NCBI GenBank assembly: GCA_950106755.1
Contig: OX467084.1
Span: 30,073,213-30,137,212, forward strand
DNA: 64,000 nucleotides
From: Climacium dendroides
Taxonomy: Eukaryota > Streptophyta > Bryopsida > Hypnales > Climaciaceae
Direction of reading: 5' to 3'
Shown here piece after piece: positions 13,070-24,690 of this stretch. Numbering within the stretch: the first letter of the stretch is position 1; each line of letters opens with the position of its first letter. Made by a program: the position numbers and the translations under genes. The notes below the pieces were generated by a model. It made no database searches. It was given only the letters and a program-made list of their open reading frames with translations, and was not told where the DNA came from.

Positions 13070-13295
13070 CACGGTTGCTAACATGTGAGCCTAGGATCTT
13101 GAGTTCATGAGCCTAGGAACTTAGGTTCTTATATTATAGGTACCTATATTATAAGCACCTTCCATGGTTTTATAGGATATTTATGTTATGGATATGTATG
13201 TTAGAGGCACCTTCAATAATTGTAAAGTATCTACTTAAAATTAAGTTCAAGACTTGTAGGCTCGCACTTCTAGGCTCACATGCTAGCATCATTGG
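13070..13295. mobile_element. 226-bp MITE with 9-bp target-site duplication
   Basis: Flanked by the perfect 9-bp direct repeat GACTTCAAA (13061-13069 and 13296-13304). Ends are inverted: TTGCTAACATGTGAGCCTAG on the left, and the reverse complement of the right end reads ATGCTAGCATGTGAGCCTAG. The interior has TATATTATAGGTACCTATA-type and GGTGC motifs shared with copies at 93-454, 11586-11720 and 58169-58410. A 9-bp TSD fits Mutator-like elements, although no transposase of that type is present here. Confidence 0.8.
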
Positions 13296-14090
13296 GACTT
13301 CAAATAAAACAAAGAGTAACAATAGAAAGGAAAGTAGGAGAGTAAGAAACACCCAATTTATACAAATAGAAATGTTACTCATATTTGTTGTATCCTTATC
13401 ATCCTTGTTGGTCACCATCTTCACAACAACTACACAATACTCAACAAGGAGACAATGAAGAGGCTCCAAAAAGATAACCGAATGAATCTTCACCGTAGCA
13501 AGGAGCTTCAACCCCTTCATTTCTATTACTTCAACTAGTTTTTGAAACTCAAGGTGTTATTTCAAGGAGTGCATAAATAATTGTGCATGATGATCAATAA
13601 GTGTCCAATGACACTAGAAATTGCTAAGATTGACTAAGCTTTGAATTTCAAATTACTGGATCGTACCATGTAGTGGATCCTAAGGTAAAAATGAATGTAC
13701 TTCACTTGGATTTGTTTGGCAACTCTTAATCTTACTCCTTAAAATGTGTTGGTGCCATCTTCAACAAAACAAAAGGCCCTTTTTGATATGGCATCAACAT
13801 CCATGTCTTCCACTTGTATCAAGGAAGAGACGATCATCTACATTAAATTATCAATACTTGCACCATCTACAACATACTAGAAAAAGATCAACAAAGGAAT
13901 GCGTGAGTCATCTTGACTTTGTATGAATGAATATTGATTAGAACCATTGTTGACCGTGGTGACTTCATTACAATTCAATGCTAGAAATAAAGAGTCTTAC
14001 ACAATCGCTTGGATTGTGGTTACAATGACTTGTGGATACATGTATAACTACCATAGTCTTAGCACTAGCAACAAGCTAGTGTATCCTCGA
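13180..14090 (-). pseudogene. Degenerate hAT-like transposase
   Basis: Minus-strand conceptual translation keeps long stretches in one frame interrupted by stops: EVTTVNN, then IPLLIFF*YVVDGASIDNL, M*MIVSSLIQVEDMDVDA, CFVEDGTNTF*GVRLRVAKQI and VRSSNLKFKA*SILAI. After a frameshift near 13595 it continues as HLEFQKLVEVIEMKGLKLL and LEPLHCLLVEYCVVVVKM. The order and spacing of these blocks follow the plant hAT-type proteins that read roughly 'DEVTTVDNQSW ... VDGASTDNL ... F.EDG...FQGV ... HCMAH..NLA ... KHLEF.KLAE...KGLK.LRNVKTRW...L.P.KRVL.EYK.L..KM' (recalled family pattern, not a search). At least five stops and one frameshift show it is dead. Upstream minus-strand text to about 15.3 kb has more open patches of unknown identity. 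It is cut on its 3' side near a MITE insertion (13070-13295). Confidence 0.72.
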
Positions 14091-15084
14091 GATTTGGGCA
14101 TATGGAGAACATTGAGGAATTGGAACAAAGACTAAGATTCATGGTATTTGGATATTGGATTGTAGGATTTAGAAAATCATTGCTAACTACACAATCTTTT
14201 TTTAAAACTCTTGTAGAGATACATTATTCACTTGATTAAGGTCAAAGATGGTTTGACTTATTACAAAGAGCTTGATATCTAAAAGCTTTGGAAATGTACC
14301 ATTCACCTTTCTTCATGCTACAGTTCAACATATTAAATATTGTCTTTTGTATGCCATTGTATTTAATAATTTTTTTTTCCATTTCAGCCCCAATATTTTT
14401 GATTTTCTATCAAAAGTTTTATGCATGCATTATGTACTTCACAAGATGCATTTGCTTGTCACCAATGTAAAGTACCTCTAGCCACACTAGCTTGGTTGAA
14501 CACTCTTCCTAAAACCAATAAGCTGCAATTTAGACTAACTTTCTTGTAGAGAGCTAAGATCTCTCAAAAATTGCTATCAAAGTCTACCTCTGGCCTTGTC
14601 ATTCAAGACTTGAATCATGTCATCCAATTTAGTATTTTCTTCACTTTATAGAATTAAAAAGTCCCTCCATGACTCTATTACTAGGCCCTTTCTCAAATGT
14701 AGAATTGCTACCACAATGTAGAATGACAAAATTCTTGCCAAGTATAATTGTATCACTAGACACACGTGTAGTATCATGGACACCATCTTTGAAGTCATGA
14801 CTACTAGATTTTGAGTTGGAGGGAACCTGCATCAAGTCACAAATTAAGAACAAAGGTTGTATTGTTGGCATTTTTCAAACTAAAAAAAATATTTCTCAAT
14901 TGTAAATGCCACCTTTGCTTTTTGACAGTTGCAAGTGTCTACCTTGCAAACAAACTTCCCTTTGATATGATATTGTCTTTTTGCAACAACCCTACTTGCC
15001 TTGTACTCTTTGACTTATGCTTTACATTTATAAATGTCTTCCTCCAATGTACTAGTGTTGTCAAATGGCATTGGATCTTCTTCC

Positions 15085-15190
15085 TTAATCCCTAAAGGTC
15101 TAAACACCATTTTTTTGGCATCATAGTGATTTTGGGTAGCTCACTACAAATGGAATTTTTTTCTTTGAAAATTTCACACAACATTGAAAA
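15085..15190 (-). mobile_element. Short TTAA-family terminal fragment
   Basis: TTAATCCCTAAAGGTC followed by TTTTGGGTAGCTCACTAC matches one end of the family; only about 100 bp remain. Confidence 0.45.
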
Positions 15191-15199
15191 AGAACCTAC

Positions 15200-18100
15200 C
15201 CCTCAACGTCCTTCAATTAAACCTCATCCACAATGATGCCTACATCATTAGCATCACAAAGAATTTCAACATTTATGAGCACATGACCTCCACCCATTTG
15301 TAAGAAAAGAAAAGCCCTAAATTCTAGATTGAGGGCATGCTATAAAGAGTCTCAAATTGCATAGATGTAAACTCCTACCAAAAGCCTTTCGCAAATTGAT
15401 TTCAAACCATGGTAGAGAGAAATAGGCAATTATGTTAGAACAAAAAGGTAGATCAAGAGATGAGGCACATTAAAAAATGGTAGAAATACCAGAGGATGCA
15501 TCCCTAAATATAAATGACAGAAGCTTGACAAAATTGGAGGCGCAAGAGTATATTAAATTATCTAGCAAAATCAGTAATCAAAATTTGCAATTGAAAATTG
15601 AGAAAATCCATAAAGCATCTTCAATTTTCCACTTTCAAATCTCAAAGAAAGGCCAATGATCGCCCAAGGAAGAGTGTTGTATTAAATAATTCACAAGAAA
15701 GTAGTGGTGCAAGATATGGCGATGGATAGGAGGAAATAAGGGGGATTGCAAGAAACACTTGTACTTTGTCACATCCTACATGCTCATTTGTTTTTTTGAC
15801 TATAACTTTTGCATTCTAGCTCCAAATGACTCAAGATTAATAAATAAGGTACTCATGACTATTATACATCTTTGTTAATTATTTTTTATTCTTATAATCT
15901 ATTTTATTATCCACAAATAGCCCCCAAATTTTGATATACCTGCAAATTAGGGGATTGAGCACCATTTTGTACCCAAAGAAATGAATTTGGAGCTAAAATT
16001 TGGAGGGAATGGTCTTCTAGTTGACTTAAAACTACAATTGAAAGGAATTCTAAAAATAGTTTATTGTATATTGTATGGAAGTGCACAAAGTGAGTTTCTT
16101 TCTACTTGCATTTCAAACCATGTAAAATTTATTTGGGTGGTTCTTTTGGTGAATGACCATCTCCATGGAGTTGTTACAAATAGACAACTTTTATTTTATT
16201 TTATCCTATTATTTACAAAATAAAACATTGAACATTGAACAAATTAAAACATTGAAGTAGTCTATTTTTTGAAAATTTGCACTTTTTCAATTTTTCTATG
16301 CTTTATCTTCCTTGGATACAATCTTCTTAATTCCTAAGCACCTCATAGACCAAAAGTGTCCTCACATAGTTTCAAGTCCAATTTGAAGTGCGGTAACTTT
16401 TGCATCCGATGTTCAAATTCAATAAACTTGTTGGAAAATTTGCACTCTCTTCTAGTTTGTGTGGTAAAATTTTTAGAATAATCCAAGATTTTTTTATTTT
16501 TTGAAAGCCATTCAAAGTTCATAGGTGCAATTTGAGTTCACCAAATTGCATTTTGATGGCTACAACTTTGGGGACTTGTATTTCCTTCATCCAATTTTTA
16601 TTTTCAATAAAATTTGTTGGACTTTGTTTCCCTCAAAGTTTGTTTATTGTGGTAAAATTTTCATGCCAATACAAGTTGTTTGAATGTTTGAAACCAATTA
16701 AAGATTCAAAATCCAAATATTTTTGGATTACAACAAACTTGGGTGGCTTGTTTTTCTTCATATAGTATCCGTTTTGAATATTTCTTTTAGGAGGAAAGGT
16801 GAGCATACTAGTCTAGTTTGTATGTCTAATTCTTTTTAATTTATCCAAGAAGTTATGAGTAATTGAAAAACATTTTAGTAGAAGGAGGTTTGGCCTTAGA
16901 TGTGGTTTTTGCAACTTTTCTTGCTGTTTTTTGACATTTCAAAGTCATTTTCAAGACACAATGAGTCAACTGAATGATATTTTTTTCACCAATTTGTTTG
17001 TATTCTGGTTTTGAATCACTTTATTGTTTTAATTTTTTTTCCTTTGAGTAGGTTTAGAAATTGAATTTCACCTCCAAATGCATTGCTAGGAAAATTTCAA
17101 CATCCTTTTTCAAAACAAAAAAATTATTATCTTGCAATCTACAAGGCCAAATGACTCCAAATTTGATTCATATCATTACTTCAAAAGTAATGGTGTTTTT
17201 AAATCCCCAAAGGCCTTGGACCTTCAGGAATTAAAGGTGCATACATTGGCCATATTCTTTTGTATTTTTTTGAATTTTTTTTCTAATTTTTAAGTACTTC
17301 ACAAAACCAAGCATGAATACTTTGAAAACACAACAAAATCAGCATGTGTTGCTTGCAATCAATTTGAGGATCAACCACAAATTGTTTTCATAAAAGGGGA
17401 AGCATAATTCAAGATGTGCAATCTATTCTCTTCTATTAAGACAGCATGCTTGTTTTGTTTGTTTGTTTGTTTGTTTGTTTTGTTTGTCACATTGAGATCT
17501 CTCGGACCATGCATCCCCCAGTTGCGTGCTTGGTACCGTCAGAAAGCCCTCGGCAAGGAGGGGTGCATCGGCTTGGTTTTGTGGCGATCGGACCTATGGT
17601 TTGAAAGTTATGCATTTTCGAATTGTTTTTGGTTCTGAAAAATTAGAAAACTACTTTTACTCATATTTTGGTCACAATCTTCGTACTGTCGAAAAGCCCT
17701 CGGCAAGGAGGGGGGCATTGGCTTGGTTTCAAGGCATTCTGACTCACAGTGTGAAAGTTATTGAATTTTGAAGTATTTTTATGAACTAAAAAATTAGAAA
17801 ATTATTTTTGCTTTTGTTTTGACTATGGCAACGGCATAGGGTACACGTACTTGGTATTGTCGGAAAGCCCTTGGCGAGGAGGGGTGCACTGGTTTGGTTT
17901 CATGGCATTTGGAAGTATGGCGTGAAAGTTATGCATTTTGAGTTATTTTTTGTTCTAAAAAAATTAGAAAATTACTTTTTCTTATATTTTGGTCACAATT
18001 TTGGTACAATCGGAAAGCTCTCGGCGAGGAGGGGTGCATAGGCTTGGTTTTATGGCATTCCAACTCACGGTGAAAAACTTATGCATTTTTAGTTGTTTTT

Positions 18101-20098
18101 GGTTCTAAAAAAATTAGAAAATTACTTTTACTTTTGTTTTGATTGTAGCAACGCTACAGGGCACTCTAGTCTATACATTAAGACAGGTGGTTTGTTTTGT
18201 TTGTTTGTTTATTTTGTTTGTCACATTGAGATCTCCCAGGCCATGCATCCCCCGGCCAAGTGCTTGGTACCGTCGGAAAGCCCTCAGCAAGGAGGGGTGC
18301 ACCGGCTTGGTTTCGTGGCGTTTGGAAGTACGGCATGAAAGTTATGCATTTTTGAGTTATTTTTTGTTCTAAAAATTTAGAAAATTATTTTTTCTTATAT
18401 TTTGGTCACAATTTTGGTACCATCAGAAAGTTCTCGGCAAGGAGGAGTGCTCAGGCTTGGTTTCATGACATTCCAACTCACGATGAGAATGTTATGGATT
18501 TTTGAGTTGTTTTTGGTTCTAAAAAAATTAGAAAATTAGTTTTACGATTGTTTTGATTGTGGCAACGCCACAGGGCACACTAGTTTCAGTGAAGATAACC
18601 CTAATCAATTGGGTGAAGTCGTTATCATGTCCACTTGGTACCAAACTTTTTGGCAATGGCATGAGGTGATTTTAAGGGCTAGCCACCAACTTGTCCCATG
18701 TCGTGGTTTTCAAGCCTTTAACAAGCAAACCCAGTCGGTTGCTTGGCAATATTTTTAAATTTTTTCAAAATACACACTATTTCTTGTCCACTCATTCTAA
18801 ACGGTGCAAATTTCACGTTAAAGAAATGGGTTCTTCTTCACATTAAGTTGCAATGAATTCATATAAAAAGATTGACTTTTACTCCAGAAGATTGTATTTC
18901 AAAGATTTTTTTGGGGGCCAAATTCAAAAATTGAATTTGACATGATTTAGATTCTCCAATGGTACCCAGCAGTTAAATTTGCAACATAGGTCCAAATTAT
19001 TTACTATTGAAAGATTTAGTACAAACCTTTCCAAATGATATACCAAATGCCTTCTTGGATTAAAATTCCAGTCAATGGTACTCTTGATGCTACTTTGTTA
19101 ACCCCAGTAGTTTTTCACTGAATAAAATGTTTTTTTTAAGCTACAAATGGGCCCTGATGGTGGATTTTTTTAATTTCTAATTCTTTTCTTAACTCCTAGT
19201 CACATTTTCTTCATGTCAAGTTTTTTTGGTGCAATTTCAATAGTATTCTAAAAGTAATCAATTTTCTTTTGGTTTTGGAACAAATGTAGACAATCTACTA
19301 GAACCATTTAGATGGTAGAAAACAAAAATTTGTTTATCCTATTATATGTGTAGATTCTCGTGTGTAGATTTCATTGACATTTTTGCATATGGGATATGTT
19401 TGCATTCATTCATTCTAAGACATTTTTAGAAATTTGAATGCCTAGTCTTTAAGTGGTTGAGGGTAAAGTTGGAATTTGATTAAATATATCATTTTAAAAT
19501 TAAATTCACATGTTTATGAGTTTTTTAAAGCAAATACATGGGTTTATAGTCACCAATTGTATTAAGGGTGTTTTGGGGCTAAAGTGTATAATTTTTTTCA
19601 TGATAAATAGATGTGCAATGGAGTTCAAAAATTCAAAAATTTGCCTTCTTAAATCCCAATTGAATTTGAAGTGGACTATAATACTATAGGCAAGCTTTGT
19701 AGGTAAAGCACTACCATTTATGATAAAAAAAAACATATCAAGGTCAAAAATTCTATATACTAATGTGAATTTTCAAACTTTTGACTTTAACTTTTGACTT
19801 AAGTGCACATTACTGTGCTGTGAAAAAAAATGGTATACATTGGTGTTGAAACACCTTAAATGTTTATTTATTTATTTTCCACATTTGACCCCATATCAAG
19901 AGAGTTGTTTATGCAAAATCCTACATTTTTGCCCATTTTTGGTGAATAAAGAACTTCAAAAAGTGTTTAACAATTATGTTAGAAAAAATAACACATTGGT
20001 TGTAACTCAAGTGACATTAAAGTAGTATGCTCTAAAAGCGCCCCTTCTCCTTCAAATCACCCCTATTATTAGTTGAAGAATGGAGATGAGGTGATCCT
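15200..20098. other. AT-rich intergenic DNA around the 17.4-18.6 kb array
   Basis: Outside the tandem array no gene or named element is recognised. A minus-strand patch near 15240-15290 reads GGHVLINVEILCDANDVG, protein-like but isolated. Confidence 0.4.
17440..18600 (+). repeat. Complex tandem array with about 150-165 bp monomers
   Basis: Six monomers begin near 17531, 17686, 17851, 18003, 18266 and 18415 with GGTACCGTCGGAAAGCCCTC, then GGCAAGGAGGGGTGCA, GGCTTGGTTT, GTGAAAGTTATGCATTTT and AAAATTAGAAAATTA. A higher-order unit is visible: the (TTTG)n tract plus CACATTGAGATCTC and CATGCATCCCCC occurs at 17450-17525 and again at 18185-18255. GGCAACGCCACAGGGCAC-type caps end sub-blocks (about 17826, 18148, 18561). 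Confidence 0.8.
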
Positions 20099-21197
20099 TA
20101 ACCGCTAAAGGTTTTTTACTATGTTTTCACCAAAAACGTCCCAAAAATGCCATTTCTAATACAAGTACCAAATTTTAGAAAAAAAAACATTATTAGACAC
20201 ATGCAAATGTAGGATCTTGTAGTACCTTGGTTTGAAAAGATGTGGAAAAAATTGCAAAATTTTTTACCAAGTAGATTGCAAGGCATTAGAAGACATCTGA
20301 GGCCTCACAGAGCCGTTTCAATTCTGTTCCCTCGTTGTTCCCCCCCCGCAATGACGGAACAGCCAGTTGTCAAAAAAAACATTTTAAAAAAGAAAATTGT
20401 TCTTAGAATGCCAAAAAAAGTTGAATTTTTTTTAATTTTTTTTTTCAAAAATGACATGGCAGGGTCTCGACCACATCAACATGCTACGTTGTCACCGCTA
20501 TAGCGCACTGCGGGGAGTTCCCTGCCATGATAACTCGCGGCCCTATAGAGGCCTCAAATGTCTTCTAATGTATAGGAAACAAATTATAAGTAGAAAGAAT
20601 AAGTGACATGTAAAAACACATATAGAAAAAAATAATAAGCATAAAGAAGTAGATAATGGTTCAAAATACTAATAAAATTGTTAACCGTTTATTTATGGAA
20701 TTGAAAAATGCCAATTTCAATGGTTGTAATGTTATAATAAACAATTTACACCTAATTCTTCTATTTATTTTTTGAAATTATTGAAAATAGAGTTAAATAA
20801 AAGACTTCGAAGTTTATTTTAGAGTAGAGATTTCATAACTATCTGTAAACTACCTACAACTAAAACTCCTCATAACTTTCATCTCATTAATCAAAATGGA
20901 ATGATTCAAAGCTTTCTACATATATATAAATCTAAAGAACTACTTTCAATTTTTTTTTAAAGTGATTTTTAAAGTTTTTTTTCTTGTTGCCTAGGCTGCT
21001 TATTGAATGCTGAAAATTAAATATAATACAATAACTTTGGAACCATGTAGTCAAAAGTTATGAAAATTGTTAGGCCTTAAAGCTACTCCTTGGGTACATA
21101 TTGTATGAAAATTTCAAAGAAAAAAAATTCTATGCTTAGTGAGCTATCCAAAATTGTTATGTTGCCAAATAATGTAGTTTGGTCCTTTAGGGGTTAA
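20098..21197 (+). mobile_element. TTAA-family repeat interrupted by another MITE
   Basis: TTAACCGCTAAAGG on the left and TCCTTTAGGGGTTAA on the right delimit it. The interior matches 44331-45246 except where the CATTAGAAGACAT MITE (20284-20570) sits and replaces a stretch of host sequence. Confidence 0.7.
20284..20570. mobile_element. MITE with CATTAGAAGACAT terminal inverted repeats, copy 1
   Basis: Terminal inverted repeats of about 30 bp: CATTAGAAGACATCTGAGGC on the left and the inverse of the right end CATTAGAAGACATTTGAGGC. The interior is GC-rich at both ends (CGCAATGACGGAAC; GTCTCGACCACATCAACATG; CACTGCGGGGAGTTCC) around an A/T core. It lies within a TTAA-family element, between GTAGATTGCAAG and TATAGG, where host sequence present in sister copies is missing. 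No clear target duplication. Confidence 0.8.
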
Positions 21198-22255
21198 ATG
21201 GACCACTTTAGCAATTGAATGAATTAAAAAAAATATATTTTTCTATTGCAAGAGCCAATTATTGTCTTTGGTTTTTGTACATTTCTTTACAAGTTGCAAG
21301 TGGACGGATTTTTGGAAGACCTACAATCACAAATAGGTGCCTATGTCCAAACCTTTGAAAATATATAAGTAATTCAAAAATACTTGGAAAAAACACAAAA
21401 CACTTGTGTTAGGTTCCACATCAATATTCTTTCTTTGGAAAATGATCTAAAAAATTTCAATCCATTGAATTTTTGGAAAGGAATTTCATAGTCAATGCAA
21501 TTTATTAATATTGCATTCCAATTTCAAGTCAATGCAATTCCTTTCCAAAAGCTTTCAAATGGTACTACAAGCATCATGTAAGCTTCTTGAACAATCATAA
21601 TATTATCCAACAATGATGCCATGGAATTCCTTGGGTTAATAAAAATATCATATTTATAAATAATTTGGATAACAATTATTTTCCTTCATGTCAAATGCTC
21701 CTTTACTATTGAGACTTGTCTCACTTGCTTTGATACCAATTTCTCCTTCCTTCTTCACTTACTTGTTGGAAATTCAACTTAGAAATTGATCTTAAATATT
21801 TTGCCTTGCTTATTTGTTTATTTGTTTATTGATTACAAGGAACTTTTGCCTTGGTGAATAGGTTATGAGAAGATTCTAACATGACCAACCCACTGCACCT
21901 ATCCCAAAGTGCATTTCTTAATGTAATTTATATTTTCCAGCTAATGTATAAAAAATACAGTTTACACAGCATTTTATTTACAAATATTCTTCTACATTAC
22001 AATAATCTTGTTGTGAACATCCAGTACTAACTGTACAATTAGGCATTTATTGATTTTCCTTACAACTGTGCTTTGAAGCTCACATCAGCTTTACTGCTGC
22101 CTGATCATCTCCATTCCTCCCGTAATTAAGTGAAGTCTGAATTTGTATTTCCCAGTAACTTTGCGTCCTTCCAGGGCAATTGATATTCTCCCATGCATGC
22201 AGAACAGCACTACAATTGCACATGATTGAGCAGATTATGGTTTGATTAGTTCACC

Positions 22256-22262
22256 TATATAA
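22256..22262 (+). promoter_or_regulatory. TATA-box-like element (TATATAA) of a possible unassigned transcript
   Basis: CACCTATATAAGCC lies in the first part of the low-repeat island. It is followed by a pyrimidine-rich leader-like stretch and then a GTAAGTAAGTAAG run (22431-22450) that could serve as a splice donor. No protein frame of note follows, so a non-coding or weakly conserved transcript is the most that can be proposed. Confidence 0.3.
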
Positions 22263-24390
22263 GCCTTGTTATCAAGCAACTGGAGTACCTCAAATCTTCC
22301 CGTACTTGCTTGAGGATACTGTCATAGACTCATAGTGCATAGTGGTACTTCTACATCTCACTCGCAGAACTCTTCTTCATTGATCTTCTTCATCACCTCA
22401 TAACTTAGCCAGGCAAACAAGGCAAGCACAGTAAGTAAGTAAGTAAGTAAACCACAGTAAATTTCAATAAGTCCGCATAGAGCAACTGAGCAGGCTGTGG
22501 ACTTGAACCTTTACCTTAGACGCCTGCTGCTGCCTGCCTCTCTGCCTCTCTGCCTGCCTGCCTGCGTCTGTCTGTCCTTCAAGGCCCGAATTAGGGTGAA
22601 ATTTTCCATTTCTTCAAGCCTGCCCTGCCCCATTTGTGGAGTCCCGAGTTTCTCCCAGACCTGGCGCCCATGGATGGGTCAAAGAGCATATTGCAGGCTC
22701 GCATTGACTGCCTGGATAGAGGCGCGATTGGAAGAGTAAGAGTTCCTGACCATGATGGCAGTTTCCCCAGTCGAATTATGTGTAACTGTAACCTCTTACA
22801 TGAATGACTGTTTCAATATCCCAGACAAATTCTTTACTGCAGGGAGGGCAGATGCAGTGGAGGAGTGATGGTTGCCAATCCCAAGCCTTTTCTAGACTCA
22901 CTCATGCAGTCATGCACTGGGAAGGACCTGGTCTATGTTAAGTTACTTACACTTACAGGCAAGGCATGGCATGGCATGGCTTCACCTCACCCTGCCCAGC
23001 CCTGCCCTGCCCGTCCTGCAGTGGTTGTACCCCCTGATTATTAAGTTCCACCGCAGACAAGTTAAGTTGATGGCCAGGGCTTGTGCGAAAATGTGGAGTT
23101 TTGGAAAATGACAGGATGGAGCCTTGGGAGTATCTACCCAAGCATCCAGGATTCCGTACCAAGTCCCAGAAGGAAGTTCATGCGATCGAAGGAGACGGAA
23201 GAGAAAGCAAGTGTAGTGTCACTCGGGTGAAAAGAATGTCAACCACGACAGATTAGTCGATGGTCTATCAAGTTAGGTCTATTAAGTGATGACTGGAAGT
23301 ACATGGAGTACGTAACCAAAAAATCTCTTCTCAGGGCCTGGAGACCTGGAACTGAACAAGAGCCCTTGCTTGGAGATTTACTTCATTGATGTGCACTATC
23401 AACTGCTTGGGGTCATCAAATGGGTTCACTGTTTCCAAGATGCCCTCTCCCTCCCCTCCAACTAACTTTGAGGAGTGCCCGGTGACATAATGAATATGGG
23501 GAAAAGGAAGGACGGACTAAATCTCTTTCAAAAAGCCACACTACGTCATGGGGGGAGCTTCTTCATTGAAGAACATTCAAATTTGAATTCATTGTGAGGC
23601 CTTTTTTAATTTCTTCTGTCTTATCCATGTGTTCAAAGTGTTGCTTTCTTTGTACTTCTGAAGCAGAAAGACTGAGAGTGCAGTAAAGTTGAAAATGGCC
23701 AATTCTTGTTCAATTTTTAAAATTTTAGTCCTTCAACCCATAAACTCCTAAATCGCCAAATGTCCATTCAAGGGGCAATTGGAATTTGGGTAGGTGATGA
23801 TGAAGTAAAAAACAAGTGGATGTTTTTGGAAATTTGACACATAATATAGATATTTGCCCTGGCTTTGAGTGAATGTAAAAAAATTCCAACTGGATGCACA
23901 AATCAAAAACTATGTTGACCGAAAATTAAAATTAGTTTGGGCAATTTTGTCATCTTTTGCTAAATGCCTCATTTACTTCTAAAATTTGGAGTGTAGGTAA
24001 CTAACATAATATAGTGTGCAATTGTAAAAAGAAATTCTACTTTCATTGCAAAAAACTCATTCCAAGAAGATCCAAAACTCTGCTAATCATTTTGGCAAGT
24101 TAAATTTCTTTTTTTGTTAATCTACGAATTGTATTATCTTGAAATCTGCAATTTCAAAATCCTTGAATTTTTTTTCTACACATTTCATATGTTTATCTTT
24201 CAATTTTTCCCAATTTGGATTTCAAACAAATTTTTTGTCACTACACAAGAGATCATCAAAACATGACTAGTGTATTGTTTCTATTGGGAGTTCTTTTAGG
24301 GAATTTTCGGGATTGCATCATATTTTACTAATTTTCTATATTTATTTATTCATTATTTACTTGCAATACTATTGCATTTGTCAATTGTCG

Positions 24391-24690
24391 CACTAGTAAA
24401 AAAACATGGGCCATGTAGACTGCGAAAATGGCTCATGAGAAGACCCACATGACCAATTTGACTACTGGTGGGTCTTCTCGTAGTCATTGCCCTAGTCAAC
24501 GGATTCCACGTGGAGCTTGTTTCGACTACAGGTAGCGGCACAAAATCAACTGGTGCTTCTCGCTAGGAGTTCCTTAGTTGATGTGCTGACTACCACCACC
24601 GAGACTCAAGTTTAGAAGCTCTTATTGGTTGACAGCGTGCTTTCTGGGGCTTCTCACCTCTCAAGTCTAGAGTAAGGAGGCCCCAACGAA
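24391..24690 (+). mobile_element. Possible one-sided end of a CACTA-like element
   Basis: CACTAGTAAAAAAAC at 24391 resembles CACTA-superfamily termini and is followed by short inverted motifs typical of subterminal regions: GAGAAGACCCAC at 24437-24448 is inverted at 24468-24479, and TGACTAC is inverted as GTAGTCA around it. No matching opposite terminus is seen downstream, so this is at best a truncated end. Confidence 0.3.

Noticed and set aside
17440..18600. Regularly spaced repeats resembling a CRISPR array
   Set aside because: Repeat and spacer parts are both conserved between monomers, units are about 150-165 bp, and the context is eukaryotic; it is a tandem satellite-like array.
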